DNA from: Mesaphorura yosii
Lineage: Eukaryota > Arthropoda > Collembola > Poduromorpha > Tullbergiidae
Assembly: GCA_009869945.1 (NCBI GenBank)
Contig: WIXG01000154.1
Span: 62,001-126,000, forward strand
Direction of reading: 5' to 3'
DNA length: 64,000 bases
A program made the position numbers and the translations under genes. Shown here one piece after another: positions 60,151-64,000 of this stretch. The notes beneath the pieces are model-generated. The model saw nothing but the letters and a program-made list of their open reading frames with translations. It was not told the DNA's origin and ran no database searches. How positions within the stretch are numbered: position 1 is the stretch's first letter; every line of letters starts with the position of its first letter.

Positions 60151-62742
60151 CTATTGTGTATATCTCTGCTGAGGGTGGCGCCAGATCGGTTCCTTGTGCC
60201 CTCCTCCGGGAATCAGCCGAATCGTTTCCATCGGCGTGGCCCTCGAGCCTCTGGAGCCGCTCGACCCCGATAGGATACTCGATCGATAAGTTTCACCTCG
60301 AATCGATGCTCGCATTCGGTTCCTCAGTTGCACCGGTGTAGGTTCTTCCATCAACGCAGAGGGCTCGGGCTCGGGCTTGGTTTTGGCGCAGATAGGGCAG
60401 TTCCAGAAGCTCTGATCCTTGCCGAATACTTCTCCATCCTCCAGCGTGTTGGGTAGGTCTTCACCAAGGGACTCTGGCAAGAATAGCGAGAGAACACCTC
60501 CGGTGATGGCGCTGACACCAAGAATCATGCCTGCGAGCACGGGATTGGTGCGCCCTAACGAAGAGATGAACGGCGATACGATGGAGGCAACGTTACCCAT
60601 TATGTGAATCGTGTTTACGCCCTGAGCCCGAATGACGGTCGGCAAAAGCTCGGCGGCGTACTGCAGGCCGATGTTGAGTGCGACGTTGACCCAAAAACGG
60701 GAAATGAGCGCCATGGCTAGCGCGAGAGTCGTCACTGCAGCGAAAAGCAAGTGAAAACAGAAACTGGACACACCTACTTAAGAATTTAGCTTACTGTTAA
60801 CTGGAACCACAGCCGAGGCGACGCTGAACACGCCGGAGAGCGTTAGAGAGAAGAACGCGAGCCAGCGCCTCCCAAATCGGTCCAGTGTGAGGATGAGAAG
60901 CATGTCAGCCGGGAATTCGGTGCTGGACGCGACGGTGAAGAGGATGAACGTGTCCTCGCCCAGGTTCAGGATATTCCTCGAGTGGCCATTGTACACGAGT
61001 GCGATGAGGCTCCAAATCAGAGCCAGTAGGACAAAGTTCTTTGCAATACGCGGCTTGCGAAGTGCATCCATAAACGTCGGCTGCTTCTCTTTCTTGGCTT
61101 CCTCGTAAATGGCAATCGCCGTCTCCTCAAACTCGGCAAAGATGGCCGGGTCCACGTCGCGTTTGTTGACGCGGGCGAAACTGCGGAGAATCCGAGTCGC
61201 TTCTTTAATCCGGCCCTGCGAGATGAGCCAGCGGGCGCTCTCTGGCACGACGAAGATGACGACGATCGCGAAGAGCATCGGGAGGCTGATGGCCAGGGTG
61301 AACCAGCGCCAGTCGGCAATCGCGACGGCAAGCCACGGAAGGACGAGAGTGCCCATCGTGTAAAAGACGGCGATCGAGAGATTGGCAGCGATTGTCCGGT
61401 ACGTTGGGCCAACATATTCAAGAACTGCAATCATCAAGATCAGGTTAATTAATCCAATGCATATGCCAATTTTCAATGGCAGCTTACCCAGCACGTAAAT
61501 CATCGTAAAGCAATTATCGAAGCCCATGCCGCATATGAAGCGGAAGATGCAGAAGACGACGTAGTTATGGTAGAACACTGCAGACAGCGATCCGCCGATG
61601 CAGCCGAGGATGTTGGCCGCCACGAGCGCGGGAAGACGACCACGGCTGTCCGCAATGTACCCGATTCCAACCCCGCCCACGATCGATCCCAGGAAGAAGA
61701 TGGCCGAGGCAAGCGTGTCAAGCGTGATCCAGCTCTGCGGGCTACACCACCAGCCAACTTCAGAGACGATTGTTGGGTAGCGGAGATCGGTCGGATTGTG
61801 CGCCCACGCGGAGCAAGCACGAAGTTGCCCGTTCCAGCGTGCGGTGAGGTTCTCGGCGTTGATCCGCACGTTGTTTGGCAGGGTCGTGTTCGTGATGCAG
61901 AGGTTGCCGGTCTCGGGATTGGCTCTACACTCCCGTTGTTGGCTCTGGGTTGGATTTACGGATGTGGAAGGTCCTTGCAAGGCAAGGTTGCAAGTGCTTC
62001 GACGTCCAGCAGCAGTGCCTGCTGGAGTTGGACTTGGACTTGAGCTCGGTCTTCGTGTGGGTCCGCCTCGCGGATTGTTTGGAACTGGAGAAGGTGCCGC
62101 TGTTGGCGGCGGCGGACGCCGTGGCTGAGGTTGTTGAGGAGGCAAAGTTGTTCTTGATTCTTTTCGTGGAGGTTCAGTTGTTGTTGGTCTTCTAGTAGAC
62201 GTAGTAAAGCCCCAGCCACCGCTTTCCCAGCCACCGCCGCCCCATCCAGGCGTTGGAAAGCTTGGAGGTCCCTCTCCTGGTTTCTGCCACCATCGTTCGT
62301 CCCATTGTCTCTTTCGTCTTCGCTTCCCCGTGCTCGCGCCTTCTTCCAATTCTACAGTCAGGCACGTGCGATCTGCAGCATTGTATTCACAAGCAAATCT
62401 TGAAGGGTCCTGGCCTTGGTTTTGGCGGCACGCAGCACAGTTACTCCCCGCCTCGCTGACGATGGCCTCAATTTCCTCCTCATTCACACTGTACGTCTGG
62501 CAGGGGTCGTAGGCTCCGTTGAGGAAGGGCACGGTGAGATTCTGTGCCTGTTCCCTCCGAAGCCCGGTGAAGTTGAGGCAGCGGTCCTCGCACCAGTACA
62601 CTCGCGGGGACAGGAAAATGAACACCTGTCCGAAGAGAAGCCATGTCACGAAGAAGCAGAAGGGTGCCTGCACCATGAAGAGAATCTTCTGGTAGAGCCC
62701 AAATTCGCCCACGTGAATGAGCATCGAGTCAAAATCAATCAT
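60151..62742 (-). CDS. SLC22-like organic ion transporter with a giant first extracellular loop
   Basis: Three exons, 62742-61488, 61424-60795 and 60734-60151, join in frame to 822 residues, against about 550 usual for the family. TM1 is YQKILFMVQAPFCFFVTWLLFGQVF. Typical SLC22 motifs follow the loop: WWCSPQSWITLDTLASAIFF, GYIADSRGRLPAL, YVLVLEYVGPTYRT, VPESARWLISQGR, TLDRFGRRW and AELLPTVIRAQGVN. The loop between TM1 and TM2 spans about residues 46-340. It starts and ends with the usual cysteines but contains a KRRRKR furin-like site at 140-145 and a Pro/Thr/Gly/Trp-rich stretch at about 157-248. The cytoplasmic tail holds CPICAKTK. The intron at 61425-61487 is 63 bp and free of stops, but YVLVLEYVGP is only formed when it is removed. 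Substrate unknown; the usual ones are organic cations, anions or carnitine. Confidence 0.86.
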
Positions 62743-63630
62743 TTTGAATTCCGGAGCCAAGTCTTAAACTTTTAACACCGTTCGATCGCTGAACGAATTG
62801 CAATTTAACACTGCGAATTCAATTAATGCTAAAATCAATTAAAACTGTGTAACAATTTAGTGGAAGTGAATAGGAAAATGTTGGTCCGAAATGTCCGGAA
62901 ATAAGTTTCCAGCAATGAAACGACGTGCTGACCACAAATTTCCCTGCTTCATTCGTGAATCATTGTCAATGAATTAAAAGTAGCATTTGTTAATACCAAA
63001 ATGAGTGCTTCGAGTGATTAATGGTGCACCTAGGCTCCATGTGACCTGCTCCTGTTTCTTTTCTTGCATCACGTACTCGTATGAACGACGATGGCATGAC
63101 GTAAATATGCCACCCACACAAACATTACGACAGAGTACGACCTGGTTCGCTGCTGTCTTCGACTTTCGCCATGCCAGAACGCCGAAACATCAGAACTTGA
63201 GCCAAGGAGGGTTGAGAAAGCGAAAGACAGGCAGTGTTACGTGTAAATGATTGCTGTTTACCGTTCGTGTTCGTTCTCGTCGACGTTCTTGATCTGATAA
63301 GTGGAATTCTATAAATAATCCGTGTCGAATGACTCAGGTAGCAGAAACCACATGCCATGCCATGCCATAAGCCATTATCCAATGCTAAATGGCGTAGCAT
63401 GACTGGCCTGCATCCGTGTAGTGTATCGATGCACAACTTATTTTAAGATTCCAATCTCCGATGAGACGAGAGATGATCTTGAGATCGCATTCCTCTTCCT
63501 CCGCCTGCGACAGCGACTGCATCCTGCTTGCGCACAAATCCCAATTACCAGTTCGTCATTTCTCTTCGCAGTCTGACACTTTTCACGGCAGGTCGAAGTA
63601 GAAAATCACGACTCGCAACTCGACGCAGTC
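62743..63630. other. Divergent upstream region
   Basis: 888 bp between SLC22 and the gene at the right edge. A short run of CATGC repeats occurs near 63352 (CATGCCATGCCATGCCATAA). No gene seen. Confidence 0.45.
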
Positions 63631-64000
63631 ATGGCGTCCGAATTCACACGCAAAAGCATTCTCAACGAGTGCCTGTACAATGGACTCTACGCCCCAGGGG
63701 CCGAATCCACCCCACAAATCTACAGCCCGTCCGCCAGCTTCCTGACCTCCAAGACACGAATGGCCGATCAGCAAAATGTGAGCCTTTCTTACTGTCACTT
63801 AAGCAAGTTTTCCAGAGAGGAGATTGTTTGGATTGGTTGATTTGCTTTGTTTCCAGGCGCTGAATTACGAACGAATCATGCAGCGCATTCGTGCTGGCGA
63901 GCGGCGGTTGCCGTGCAGTCGCCAGCAGGCTCAGGCTCAGACTGGCCCAGCAAGCCTTGGCGTTGGCGTTTCTCCATCTGGACTCCAGTCGGACGGTCTC
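63631..64000 (+). CDS. Unknown protein, 5' end, cut by window edge
   Basis: Exon 1, 63631-63777, begins MASEFTRKSILNECLYNGLY and ends at a GT donor in phase 0. Exon 2 starts at 63857 after TTTCCAG with ALNYERIMQRIRAGERRLPC and runs open to the edge in a Gln/Ala-rich stretch. Both exons are in the same phase and the acceptor is good, so this is probably a real gene. I do not recognise the family from the first 97 residues. Confidence 0.6.

Noticed and set aside
60616-62480. Several long plus-strand frames opposite the SLC22 gene
   Set aside because: They are antisense shadows of a GC-rich coding exon and have no family resemblance.
63350-63372. CATGC repeat run
   Set aside because: Only three to four units; too short to be a meaningful satellite or CRISPR-type array.

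Overview
The window is nuclear DNA of an arthropod. Genes sit close together on both strands and most are split by short GT-AG introns of about 50-90 bp. The set includes arthropod-type troponin C, chemoreceptors ending in the gustatory-receptor TM7 signature, an animal alpha-amylase, POFUT1 with a C-terminal HEEL, SMYD4, YTHDC1 and a kinesin-8. A springtail or another basal hexapod fits the compact introns, the intron-bearing bacterial-type mutarotase and the intronless chemoreceptor, but that placement is inference. Exon boundaries were set by hand from splice signals, reading phase and remembered family sequences.

Layout. 0.3-5.2 kb: a CRAL-TRIO protein and a ZCCHC7-like zinc-knuckle protein, both minus. 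6-8 kb: a C2H2 zinc-finger protein. 8.5-11.1 kb: a RalBP1/RLIP76 homologue with no RhoGAP domain. 11.6-14.4 kb: CAMLG (GET pathway), an L-rhamnose mutarotase and an intronless GGPP synthase. 15-20 kb: SMYD4-like methyltransferase and POFUT1. 21-22 kb: a two-unit defensin-like secreted protein. 22.5-24 kb: a short SCAF/PHRF1-like protein. 24.9-28.4 kb: two tandem CRAL-TRIO genes with signal peptides, the second frameshifted. 28.8-31.6 kb: YTHDC1. 31.9-32.5 kb: a small secreted peptide gene with a textbook TATA/initiator promoter. 33-35 kb: a hypothetical protein and a gustatory-type receptor. 36-38 kb: a BRO1-only ALIX-like protein. 38-40 kb: alpha-amylase. 40.65-41.06 kb: an almost perfect fold-back MITE. 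41.3-46.3 kb: a kinesin-8/KIF19-like motor. 48-50.5 kb: an intronless chemoreceptor and a decayed fragment of a relative. 51.2-52 kb: a hypothetical protein. 52.6-55.3 kb: a glutaminase-family protein whose active site is largely replaced. 56-57 kb: troponin C. 58.5-62.7 kb: convergent SLC17 and SLC22 transporters. 63.6 kb to the edge: the 5' end of an unknown gene.

These are independent eukaryotic genes, not an operon, and I see no multi-gene system. The most interesting signals are domain losses and active-site changes in recognisable families: the catalytically degenerate glutaminase, RLIP without its GAP, a BRO1-only ALIX relative, secreted CRAL-TRIO proteins, the tandem defensin-like protein, and an SLC22 carrier with a roughly 295-residue first extracellular loop carrying a furin-like site.
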